NCBI GenBank assembly: GCA_029817715.1
Contig: JARUPY010000533.1
Span: 3,616,001-3,680,000 of the forward strand
Source of the DNA: Melastoma dodecandrum
Lineage: Eukaryota; Streptophyta; Magnoliopsida; Myrtales; Melastomataceae
Direction of reading: 5' to 3'
Length of the DNA: 64,000 bases
Shown here: positions 31,791 to 43,314 of the stretch, one piece after another
Numbering within the stretch: position 1 is the stretch's first letter
Layout of the letters: every line of letters starts with the position of its first letter
Notes under the pieces: model-generated
The model's input: only the letters and a program-made list of their open reading frames with translations
What the model was told of the DNA's origin: nothing
The model's database searches: none
Program-made: the position numbers and the translations under genes

Positions 31791-34698
31791 ATGTGGAGGA
31801 GGGGTTTTAGCTCCCTCTCCCGTGGCAATGCTGCGGCGTCCAGCGTCGTCGGTAGGAAGTGGGACGCGATCGTCGTAGGCGGAGGCCACAACGGACTGGT
31901 GGCCGCTGCTTACCTGGCACGCGGGGGGATGTCGGTCGCCGTCCTGGAACGGCGGCATGTAATCGGCGGAGCGGCCGTGACTGAGGAGATCGTGCCCGGG
32001 TTCCGGTTTTCACGCTGCAGTTACCTCCAGAGCCTCCTCCGTCCCTCCATCATTCGGTTGGTCAAGGCGGCCGCCCCTGCTTCTTTTATCTCTGTTTTAG
32101 TCCTGAACTCTTGAATTTTCGTACTCTCAAAGGGATTTGGAGCTGAAAAGGCACGGACTTAAGCTGTTGAAGCCATTGGCCGGGACGTTCACCCCGTGTG
32201 CCGACGGCGGGTACCTTCTCCTGGGCTATGATGATCTGCAGAACTTCGAGGAGATTTCCAAGTTCTCCAGACTCGATGCTGAAGCTTATGTGCGGTATTA
32301 CTCTTTCTTTGAATAGTTTCTGCAGTTCCGAGTTTGACGGTTGGATCCTGTGATTTTAACGGCTTGATTTCACTCATGTGAATTCCCCGGATACGAGAAC
32401 CATCTAAACAAGTTCTGTGGGATCATGGATTTCCTTCTCGATTCACGCCCTCCCGAGGCTTTGCACAACATTCCGCCTTTCAGCGATCGGGTGAAGGATA
32501 AGCTGGACAAGTCTGTCTTCTGGGCTCGTTGTCTAAGGCATGTTCTGTCATTGGGACAGGATGACATGGTGTAAGTTAGTTGACATGGTGTTGCAACATC
32601 TGCGCGTTGTCTTACTGGACTGAAAGTGCCGCTAACGCTGGAAATGAACGACAGTGCTCTGATGGACCTTCTGTTCTCCCCAACATCAAAGGTCTTGAAC
32701 AGATGGTTCGAGGTAACGTGTAGATACAATTCAAAATTTGAGTCTATAAGATAGTTGTAAGTCAGTGGTTTGAGGTACTGACATTTGTACGACTGATAAT
32801 CTGAACTGAATCATAGACGGATGTTCTGAAGGCAGCGATTGCTGCAGATGCAACGGTCGGCAGCATGGTAATGATGAAAATGAATAGTGTCCAGACAAAT
32901 AGTGAAGTGTAAGTCACGGTTTCTCGAGTTAATTTACCGTTTAATTTTCATGTTGCAAAGGCAAGCATCAATTCTGTAGGCAGCGGTTACGTCCTTCTGC
33001 ATCATGTGATGGGACAAACGGATGGCGAACGCAATGTCTGGTCGTATGTATCTCACACCGTCCCTGAACAAAAAGTACACATGTAGACTAAGGTTAAAAA
33101 TAATTGTCTTGAGGTTTTACCAATTAGGCATGTCGAAGGTGGTATGGGCTCAGTATCATTAGCCATAAGCAGAGCTGCTCGAGAATTGGGAGTTCATATT
33201 CTGACAAATGCTGAGGTACATATGTGTAGTAGCACAAAACAAGTTGGGGGAAGTGGGTTCTTCCATGATTATCGTTATTTTTTCCCAAACTTATGTTTCA
33301 GGTTACACAATTACTCATGAGAAACGATGGAGTAGTAACAGGGGTGCGTACAATTGTTTTTGTCCTGCATCTGTTCTTTAGTAAAGCAAGTGAACCTGAT
33401 ATTTTGCTTGATGATTAGGTGCTGCTGGCCGATGGTACCAAAGTTGGGGCTTCGGTGGTTCTGTCGAATGCAACACCGTATAAGACTTTCATGGTGGATA
33501 AGCTAATCGTGTTTATGTTCTTGCCAAATATTACCTTCAATGAACCTCAGGCAAATGCTTCTGTGATGCAGGATCTGGTCCCACGAGAGCTTCTTTCCGA
33601 TGACTTTGTCCGATCTATCGAGTTTTCAGACTATAGTTCTGTAAGAAAAGCATGTTTCTCTCGTTTGGAAAGCATTTGTGGATATGATTGTAAATATAAT
33701 TACTCCTAACAGGGAACGACAAAAATCAACGTGGCCATTGACAGGCTGCCGCATTTCTCCTCCTACAGCTCCAAGAAGGATGAGGTAGGTCCTCATCATA
33801 CAGCGACCATACGCATTGGTTGTGAAAGTATGGAATGCATTGCTGCTGCTTGTCAAGATGCCTGCAATGGGGTACCCTCCCGACGACCCATAATGGAGAT
33901 GACTATTCCTTCTACGCTTGACGAGACCATGTCTCCCCCGGGTAATGTTAATGTTGTCCTTGGATTGTACAGTAAATATCTAGGTTCCATGAATATTGAG
34001 ATTTGACATGAGACTCTGGTCATCTCGGGTGTTCTCAATTTGCAGGTAAACATGTAGTCGGATTGTTTACACAGTACACGCCCTACAAGCCGACGGACGG
34101 TAGCTGGGAAGATCCTTCTTATAGGGTATGTTAACACGGATGCTGTTATATTCCAATCTGTGTCATCCAAGATCTAGCTTCAGAATAACTGCTTCAAATT
34201 AACTTATCTTTGTAGGAACTATATGCTGAGAGATGTTTCAGTTTGATCGATGAATATGCTCCCGGTTTCAGGTCATCGGTCATTGGATACGACATGCTGA
34301 CTCCCCCCGATCTGGAGCGAGAAATCGGTCTTACAGGTACATGTTAAACTTGCCACCATGAATATCCCAAGGGTTAAGCAGTTAATTAAATGCTAGAATC
34401 GATTCTGCCAGGAGGTAACATCTTTCACGGAGCTATGGGTTTGGATACGCTGTTCCTGTTAAGGCCAATCAAAGGATGGTAAAACACATGGACAAATGGA
34501 CGATTGTAGTTATTCTCGTTGCATATGAACATGCACGCACCCGCTACTCCTGTCGAATGCAGGTCAGGCTACAGGACTCCAGTCAGGGGGCTGTACATGT
34601 GTGGCAGCGGATGCCACCCGGGCGGGGGAGTGATGGGAGCACCTGGGAGGAATGCAGCGCACGTAGTCCTCGAGGATATGAAGAAGCACCCTCGTTAA
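31791..34698 (+). CDS. FAD-dependent oxidoreductase, PYROXD2-like (phytoene desaturase-related)
   Basis: Fifteen exons: 31791-32056, 32133-32294, 32391-32570, 32655-32712, 32817-32867, 32961-33043, 33128-33215, 33302-33343, 33419-33493, 33572-33640, 33713-33941, 34046-34125, 34216-34336, 34412-34478, 34563-34698 (1707 nt, 568 aa, matching family length). The N terminus [12 protein letters not shown] looks like a mitochondrial presequence. The dinucleotide site is [19 protein letters not shown] (about residue 29). The C-terminal end has [20 protein letters not shown], the second FAD-binding segment. The catalytic substrate is unknown for this family. All borders are GT-AG except intron 2, whose conserved junction (32390/32391) ends in GG. 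A canonical alternative uses donor 32290 and acceptor AG at 32396-32397, in frame, and removes four residues. Confidence 0.88.
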
Positions 34699-35738
34699 AT
34701 CCGGTCGTCAGAAAGTCATATCATTGGGCTTCCTTTGGAACTGCACGGTAAAAATGATATAATTTTTAAAAAATAGAAAAAATCAGAGAAACAAGCCGTC
34801 GGAGTGTAACAAAGGAACTTGTTAAAAGCCACTGAACTTAGCGATGCCAATTGCTGCCGCAGTGGATCGGGGCCTGCCTCGGGCAGTTAGTTCCTACCTA
34901 TGTTGGTTGCTGGTGCACGGTAACAGGAGTTTATTATTTCGACTTTATGAACAATATATTATAAGGATAAAATGTTCCTCTATCTTCTGAAATGATATTG
35001 TCCGGTTTATAAGGATTATAAACCAAACTTAAGTAAAAAAATTGGGTTAACCCAAGAAACATTTTTCATGGGGGTAAATGCTTACTCTTTTTATATGTCA
35101 TCTTCAGATATTGTGAAAATATCCCCTATTTACACGTGTGCGTGGTTCTTGTTCCTATTTGGTAGACTTTTAGGCTGGGTTTTATTTACATAAAGGAAAA
35201 TAAAGAAAAAGACGAGTATGGAATTACTATTTTCTTGTTCCGGTCTTGTCCCTCCCACCGCAAACTTGTCATACTATTTACTATTTTACCCTTCTCATCG
35301 TGCTATTTACTATTTTACCCTTCTCATCGTAAGGAGAAAGGAATTACGAGTATTTAATATTATTTAAAGAGTTTGTCGGATTAAATACGTTAAAAATAAA
35401 AATATATAATATGACACGTATTCGATAATTCAAATTTTTAGGATAATTGACTTTGTCAATAATAGTACCAGAGCCAGAAATTAAGGGTTCACGGCCCGTC
35501 AAATACAAAAATTAAAAAGAGGTCACAAAATTCACCCTAGGACTTTCTTCGAAAGGCCAGGCCATCCGAGGCGAGGAGGCCATGCGATAATTTCATGTTA
35601 AAAAGTTGTCACAATCGCTTCCCGTCACGTCCCACGAATTTTTTCCTGTGTTACGGCTCTTTAGTGGGGGATCTGTAGAAGATTGAGAGTTCTTAATAAT
35701 CAACTCTTAATAAGAAGCTAAGGTGAGAGAGATTGAGG
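34699..35738. other. Intergenic spacer with a short tandem duplication
   Basis: AT-rich. At about 35269-35328 a 29-bp unit (ctatttactattttacccttctcatcg..) is present twice in tandem. No exon was recognised. The TIR-NBS promoter should lie near the right end. Confidence 0.5.
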
Positions 35739-38286
35739 ATGGGATCGGCCATGATCACAAAGGGAAAAGCCTCGGTCTTAACCATCGCCGCCACCATCAC
35801 CATCGCCGCCGCCGCTGCCGCCGCTTCCTCATCTGAATGCATGTCATCTGGTGGATGCCAAGGCAGCTTCAACGTTTTCATCAGCTTCCACGGAAAGGAT
35901 GTCCGTAACACCTTCCTCAGCCACCTCCTCCAGGCTCTCGAGCATGCGGGTATACGTGCTTACGTCGACACCACTGGTTTATCCAAAGGAGACGATATAG
36001 CGCAATCTCTTGGGGAGGCCATCCGAAACTCCAGGATAGCCATCCCCATCTTCTCTCTCAACTACGCCTCCTCCCGCTGGTGCTTGAATGAACTCGTCCA
36101 AATTATGGACTGTCGTAAACGGGGAAAACTTGTTATGCCAGTATTCTACAGGGTTGAACCGTGGGAGGTGAGGAGACCGACGACATATAGCTTAGAAAAG
36201 GCACTCGCATCCCATGGGAATGATTCGGAAGTGCTGACGAGGTGGATGAAAGCCCTGTCGGACGCCAGTCACTTGTCGGGTTGGCATCTGGATGCAAACG
36301 GGTAAGCGTCTTCTCTCCCCATTCCGGTAATCCATAGTTACTGTCACCGGATAAAAGCGTAGTAGGCCCCACCAGATAAAAGCCTCCCCTTTAGATGGCA
36401 AAGGCCGTGGACGGGGCAAACAGTGACGGAGCTAGGGGGGCCCTAGCTTTTGTTTTTAAAATATTTTCACCTTTAAATTTATATATTATTATAATTTGAC
36501 CCCTCAAACTTTTAAATAGGTAATTTTTTCGCTTAAGCTAAATTTTTCAGCTAGCCACTTGCGCCTATTGCTTTAAGTCATATTCGTTTAAGATGATCAT
36601 GAGTTCGAAACTTACCCACACTCATCATAATTAGGTATTTTAATCCAGTTGAGTTTGAATTAATCGAAATAAAATTTTAAATTAAAGTAATAAAAAAATT
36701 AAACTGAAGTTTATTTAAGAAAAATACCTGGGGGGCTTGTGCCACCTAATAGATGTTTTGGGTATTTACATCGGCGATTTTTCATTGGCATAACATGTAA
36801 TTCTGAATTTTCTTTCCTCATTCTTTTTCTTCTCTTTTAATGCTGCGGACAGAAACGAAGCAAAGTTCGTCGGCGAGATTGTTAGCAACATCAAGGTCGT
36901 ACTACCCCCGAAAAGCTTATATGTCGCAAAGTACCCTGTTGGAATCGGATCCCAAGTCGCACAGATGAAGCATCTGCTGAATATGGAGTCTAATGAGGTC
37001 CTCTTTGTTGGAATATGGGGAATGGCAGGTTCTGGAAAGACAACTCTCGCCAGAGCAATTTTTAATTCTGTCGCGGATCGTTTTGACGGATGTGCATTTT
37101 TACCAATTGTAAGGGAAGACGCAGCCAATCCTACAGTTGGCCTTGCTAAGTTGCAGGAGAAGCTTCTGTCAGAGGTGTTGGGGCGAAAAGATGGGACGGT
37201 TGGAAGCATTGCCAATGGAATCCCTCTCATAAAAGATCGACTATGTCAAAAGAAAGTTCTGTTAATCCTTGATGGTGTTAACAGTATAGAACAACTCGAT
37301 GCATTGGCCGGAGAACAGGACTGGTTCGGGAATGGAAGTAGGATTCTTGTTACGACAAGGGATAAGTCATTGCTGACCGCACATAATGTGCATGTTGTTC
37401 ATGAGGTGAAAGGCTTACCTTATGAAGAGGCATTACTTCTCTTTAGCAAGCATGCTTTGCCAAAGAATGATCAGCCCAACAACATGAACAAAGATCTCAT
37501 AGACAGAATCCTGACTTACTGCGACGGTCTTCCGTTGGCCCTAGTTAATTTGGCGTCTTTGTTCAGGAATCAAGAGGAATCTCGCTTGAGAAGCACAATG
37601 AAGTTACTTGAAAAGCACGGTCCAAGTGGAGAGATCGACAGGGTACTCAGAGTAAGCTTTGATGAGTTGGACCATAATACGAGAATGATTTTCCTCGAAA
37701 TTGCTTGCCGCTTCCGGGGTAAGCTCAGAAGTGAAATAGAAAAAGCCATGGATGCTTTTGGTTTCGAAACGTCACTCGGAATAGACACCCTCGTAGAGAG
37801 ATCCATGATAACTATCGTGAAGGACACTACTCACGGTCTTAGTGTCAAGAGAGTTGAAGTGCATCCCTTGCTTCAATTGATGGGTCGTAACATTGCTTGT
37901 CCAGAAAGTCCAGACAAACCCGGCAAGCATACGAAGATGTGGATTTACAGGGACAAAATCCTCAAGGACCCCATTCACAGTGCTAAAGCAGCTCTTGATT
38001 CTGTTGGCTTGGATAATATCTGTCTGGAATCTTGGGACGGAGCCGACATGCATAGCAGGATTAACACATATCCGACATGCTGTCAAACGGAATGTAATAT
38101 GGTGGTTTGTCAGAAGGTCTGGACGAATCTGGGAAGCATAGCAGGGTACGGATTAACACATACAATGCATTATCAAATGGAAAGGTAAGGGCCGCCTCTG
38201 CAACCACCCTCATTTCTCTGGCGTTATGCAATCGCAAGACCAGCTAACCGCAAGTTTTTTGTGCTTGTAGGCACAAACAATGTTGA
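35739..38286 (+). CDS. TIR-NBS protein A (LRR-less, degenerate NB-ARC)
   Basis: Exons 35739-36301, 36853-38184 and probably 38271-38286, about 636 aa. An Ala-rich N terminus is followed by a TIR domain (about residues 45-190: FNVFISFHGKDVRNTF, and WCLNELVQIM with the conserved Glu of TIR NADases). The NB-ARC domain has P-loop GMAGSGKTT, RNBS-B GSRILVTTRD, GLPLAL and winged-helix IFLEIACRFRG. Two key motifs are altered: kinase-2 reads LLILDGVNS (second Asp to Gly) and the MHD motif reads VHP. The NBS exon ends in a duplicated segment out of the usual frame, and the next exon stops after about five codons. No LRR follows. It may act as a TIR-NBS helper or decoy, or be in early decay. Confidence 0.8.
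36413..36760. mobile_element. Possible hAT-like nonautonomous element in intron 1
   Basis: The intron contains cagtgacggagctagg at about 36420, close to the CAGTGGCGGAGC start common to many plant hAT-related elements, followed by about 300 bp of AT-rich DNA. The corresponding right terminus and target duplication were not found. Confidence 0.35.
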
Positions 38287-40552
38287 ATGCTTAGCATTCT
38301 GATCGACTCGTCCCAAATGAGTTTGCTAACCGGGACGATATGTTGTCATGTGGAGTTCCTGTATCTTATCGAAGACTCCTTGGATCGGCTGCAGCACAAA
38401 AATGGTTCTTGTATGAGCCTCTAGGGATCTTGGTGAAAGAACATATAGTTGATAAATATGGTTTATATACTCATATGAGTTCAGAGATAATTAATGAATA
38501 AAGCAAAGTTTACTATTACCTCCCTCAATAGTCGTCTCGATTCTCTCCGACCAATTTTCCAGTTAGCTGCTGTGACTTCTTCCAGCTACTGGAGATCTGT
38601 ACACTGTCTTTAGATTTATAAGACCTCTCGCCATCATAGAGTCGTTAGTAGTTGCTGGCTCCCGCTTCTGGCCCTCCCTATTCGTAACCCATTCAAACCT
38701 GCCTTACCGTGGACTGGCCCCTTGTCCTCGCGGGGGCCGAGACGTCTCATCCCATCTGGGGACTGAAGTTTGAGCCTCCAATAAGGATTGAAGGATTCAT
38801 GGGGCTCCTACGAGGGAAGTTGGGAAATGAAGCTGCTGCCTCCTCGGGTCAGAGAACTAACTAGTGTTGAAGATGTACATTTTTTGTTATTATTATTATT
38901 TTGGAAGGTCCGTCTCGAGATTGAGAAATATAATTAGAGAATCGTACAATTGGATACAATTTCCTTAATATGAAACGCCAAACAGCCCAGTGGAGTGGCG
39001 GCATCAGAGGCCCAACCAAACTAGACCAGCTAAAGTGATATATCCCCACCCCCTCCTTCTTTTGGATCTCTGTCTAGTTGGATGTTGCTCGTACGGAATC
39101 TTTGATTCCAAACGGTAGTTATGGGAAACCTTGTCGGACGGACATTGTTGTTTCCTGAGATCCTTATCCGCAGTTCGGACGGATGCTGGTGGTCGGAGGC
39201 CGGTGTAATGGCCGTGGTGTCCAGTAACCTATTGGCCATTGATTAATTTTGACCAAGCAAGGAAACTCGTGACTCATTTGAATAGAATAGAGACACCAAA
39301 TAACTTAAAACTAATTCACTCTTTAAGGCTTACCGGTAGGGGAAAATGGAAATCCAGTCTATCAAATTTGGACATTTCACTCCATTTACTCTTACGCGTA
39401 TATTTCGTCTACACAATGTGGAAATCCCCCGGTTAGCACATACATGCACATGCTTCGTTCGGGTTTCAAGTAATAAGAGACAAAGCGGAAACCCAAAAAA
39501 GTCAACATGACTCCCCATTTCGAACGTCTCTCTTGCACGAGATGCTAGATGGAATCAACAAGTGCCACGTCCACTGAATTGCGATGATGTCGAGCCCGGC
39601 TCAAAAAAGCCGAAAATTTGGCGCCGGGTTCGGTCCGTCGGTCCGTCGAAAGACGTTCGGTCCGTCGAAAAAGTTTGAATTTTAAGAACAATTGACGTTA
39701 GTTATCACAGGGGCCACGAATGCTACGTTATTCTAAGAATAACCGGAGGGACTATCCTTTTCCTCGTCACTGAGACACACGTTCTGCGACAAGCAAGTCG
39801 GTGGTACACATCAGCCACAGTAAAGTAATCAATTTCTGGTGGGTTGGTTTTAACCCTAAATTCTTAAACTAAAACTATATCATTTTCTACAATTTCTCTC
39901 CCGTTTTCTCATTGAAAATACGAACCAAACGAACTCCAATAGTTTCTCCATTCATTTGCCATTCCAAAGAATAACTATCGTATCATGTGAAATGAATATT
40001 TAGTCGGATCCACACACAAAAAAAAAAAAATGGTAGAAAAATGAAGATTGGGGACGATCTCCAACTCCAACCTTGAAATTGACCCTCAAATTTGGAGAGA
40101 ATACAAGGAAAATTCGTAGGGCATGCGGTTGGAATTCATGATATCCTCAAACAATCGTCGGTCATTAAATCTTTCTTTCCTAAGGAAATGAATCTCACAT
40201 CCCCTGGAAACTCAATCTTCTAAGAGGGACGGACGGACGGGTTTCTACGAACGCGGAGAGGTCGCCAACCCAAACGCGTCTTCCTGTTATTACTTCACAG
40301 AGGGAGGGGTGTTGACATTTATTTATATATTTATTTACAACCGTTAGTTTGATGTGCGACGGAGGGGTACGAAATGCTACGGACGTTTTCCTCGTCATTA
40401 TTTGAGAAATTCTAGTGAAGGTTGAAAGAAATCTCGACGGAAGTCGGGAACCAAATTCTTACATTTTCCTCTCGTTTCTTTGTCGTCGCTGTATATATAT
40501 GTGTGTTTGGGTATGGGAAGTGCGACTACAAAGAGGTGAAGACGGAGGGGGA
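38287..40552. other. Intergenic spacer between TIR-NBS genes A and B
   Basis: The first part may be decayed 3' exon of gene A. A short cggtccgtcg repeat lies at about 39625-39670. A TATA-like tatatatatgtg at about 40490 precedes gene B and supports its ATG at 40553. No other gene was recognised. Confidence 0.45.
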
Positions 40553-42870
40553 ATGGGGTCGGCTGGCTCAAAGGCAAGAGTAACTTCCTCTGCTGCTGCT
40601 TCTTTGAGCTCTAACCGCGGGAACTTCCACGTCTTCCTCAGCTTCCGTGGCCCCGATGTCCACAACACCTTCTTAGCCCACCTCCACCATGCTCTCGAAC
40701 GCGAGGGCGTCCGCACCTATGTTGACCGTGAGGATCTCCGAGCTGGAGACGAGATCATGCCGGCGCTCCGGAGGGCCATCTCCGACTCGAGGATCGCCAT
40801 CGTCATCTTCTCCGTCAATTTTGCCTCCTCCTGCTGGTGCTTGGATGAGCTTGTCGAGATCGTGGATCACGGGAAACGGGGGAAGCTCCTCGTGAAGCCG
40901 GTATTCTATCGGGTGGAACCGAGGGAGGTGAGGACACCGAGGTTTAGCTTCGCCAAGGCGCTTGATGCCCATGAACTGAAACTCGGGAAGGACTCGGGCA
41001 TGCTGAGGAGGTGGAGGGAAGCCCTTTATGAGGCCGGTAACTTGTCCGGCTGGCATTTGGACGTGGACGGGTACGTACCCCACCTTCTTCTCCTTTGGAT
41101 CGTGAGGGATGGACGTTAAAAAATATTTCGTCTTGATTTTTTTTTCTTTCACCTTCCAACTATACAATTCATGTGAAGATGGATTTTTGGGTGATTTCAC
41201 TGACTATAATCATGCTTTCTCGTTTAATGGTTCGAACAGAAACGAAGCAGAACTCATTAGGAAGATTGTTAAGGATGTCAATGGCGTTTTAGACCGCACA
41301 CATTTGGATGTCGCAAAATACCCTGTCGGAATCGAGTCCCATGTTGCACGGATGAAGAATCTGCTGAATTTGGAGTCAGGCGATGTCCTCATGATAGGAA
41401 TATGGGGAGCAGTGGGCGTTGGAAAGACAACTCTCGCCAAAGCCGTTTTCAATGCTGTCTCTGACCATTTCGATGGATGTGTGTTTTTGCCCAATGTGAG
41501 GAAACTGTCTGCCAATCCAAGTGTTGGCCTTGCTAAGTTGCAGGAAAAGCTTCTTTCGGAGGCATTGGGACGAAATGATGCTAATGTCCGGAGCATTGCC
41601 AGCGGAATCTCTCTCATAAAAGACAGGCTTTGTCGTAAGAAGATTCTCCTGTTACTTGATGATGTTAATACTATAGAACAACTTGAAGCATTGGCAGGAG
41701 GACTAGACTGGTTCGGGAATGGAAGCAGGATTCTCATTGCGACAAGGGATAGGTCCTTATTAATGGCACACAACGTGCGTTTCATTCATGAGGTCAAAGG
41801 CTTACCTTATGACCAAGCATTACAACTCTTTAGTAAGCATGCTTTCCCAGAGAACCATAGTCCCAATGTCACACCGTATCTCGTAGACAGATGCCTGGCT
41901 TATTGCGGTGCACTTCCTTTTGCCCTAGTGGTTTTGGGTTCTTTGCTCCGCAATAGGGAGGAGCGTCACTGGGAAAGCACGATGAATTTACTCGAGCAAC
42001 AAGGTCTGTGTAAAGAGATCGACAATGTGCTCGGAGAAAGTTTCGATGAGTTGGACCATAATGCGAGGGTAATTTTCCTTGCAATAGCTTGCTTCTTCAA
42101 GGGTAAGTGCAGAAGGGAAATTGAGAAAAGTATGGACTCTAGCGGTTTTGAAGCATCACACGGGATCGACATACTTGTCGAGAGGTGCATGATAACAATT
42201 GTCAAAGATGGTGGTACTTGTGGTTCCGTTGCTGGGAGAGTGGAAATGCATCCCTTGCTACAGCGGATGGGTCATGACATTGTTCGTAAGGAAAATTCAA
42301 ATGAACTCGGCAAGCGTAGCGGGCCATGGATTTACAGGGACATACTTGAAGTGTTGTCAAATGGAAGAGTAAGAGGCGTATTTCCCGTCACTTTCGTTTC
42401 TAAGGTGCCATATTCTGCAACCCGAGCTAACATCATTGATCTTTTTGTCCAAGTAGGGCACCAACACCATAAAAGGCTTAGCATTGCGATTGCCTCACCA
42501 CAAAGAACGCTTTGATGCTGGCGAGTTGACAGACTTGAAGGATCCGAGACATCTGAAAACGAGGAATATGCATTACGTTGCAGATCCTACCAGAGAATTG
42601 GGTAAGATCAGATGTTCCGGGTATTCCTTACCAAGCACTTTATTCAGCTGGCCAAAAAAGTACAAGGAGCAGGATCCCATCTGCCGCAAAGGGTCTATCC
42701 ACCACATCTCACGAGTTGCTCTCCATGAGGACTCCTGGCGCAAAGCCAAAGTTGCTCGTTTGGCAGTGGAGTGCGGACTTCGCTTTCCCAGGAAGATACC
42801 GGCCATATCGGCAGCTTCAATCTTAATTCCCTGGGTTCGTTCCATTCCACATCACTCCAAATATGCCTGA
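40553..42870 (+). CDS. TIR-NBS protein B (LRR-less)
   Basis: Exons 40553-41070, 41240-42368, 42457-42870, in phase, 686 aa. The TIR domain starts near residue 24 (FHVFLSFRGPDVHNTF; WCLDELVEIV with the NADase-type Glu). NB-ARC: P-loop GAVGVGKTT, kinase-2 LLLLDDVNT, RNBS-B GSRILIATRD, a GLPL motif changed to ALPFAL, winged helix IFLAIACFFKG, and an MHD motif reading MHP. The third exon begins with the normal TNL junction GTNTIKGLALRL but then loses similarity to LRR and stops, so the LRR domain is missing or destroyed. The ATG at 40553 is preferred because a TATA-like element lies at about 40490; an in-frame ATG at 40415 would lie upstream of it. Roughly 65-70% like gene A by eye in the NBS. 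Confidence 0.85.
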
Positions 42871-43314
42871 TAACCTTGCCCCTAGCAGGAGCTCCTCCGA
42901 AACGCTGTTCTAAATACTTGGGTTATGAACTTCTCTAGGAACTTCTCTTGCAGATCGTTCAGGTTGTAGATTAAAACTGCTCACCAGGTTGGGACCATTC
43001 GCGAGGCAATTGTATATATCATTTAGAATTTTTTTATTATTATTGTTATTAGGGATGTAGTAGTTTTACGGGCCTCTGTCAAATAGGCCGGGCCTGGACA
43101 GAAAGCATAAAATATTTGAGTGGGCTTAAAACCATAAAAATCTATCTTGTTTGAAAAAACAAAAAGGCCGAATATGTGTAGTTTACGTTTTATTTACGGT
43201 CGACTGAGATATTTCAATTTTCCCTTTTAATTATTGTTTTAACATTTAAATGTTCTTCCTACCCTCCCTCTCCGGTTTCCCCGACTGTAATTTTCTCCGC
43301 CTTCACCGTGGAGG
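42871..43314. other. Intergenic spacer before the CBSX gene
   Basis: Contains possible decayed LRR exon sequence of gene B and the CBSX promoter. No independent gene was recognised. Confidence 0.45.

Noticed and set aside
40415..40552. Upstream in-frame ATG for TIR-NBS B giving a hydrophobic leader
   Set aside because: A TATA-like element at about 40490 lies inside it, so the transcript probably begins downstream. The ATG at 40553 is favoured.
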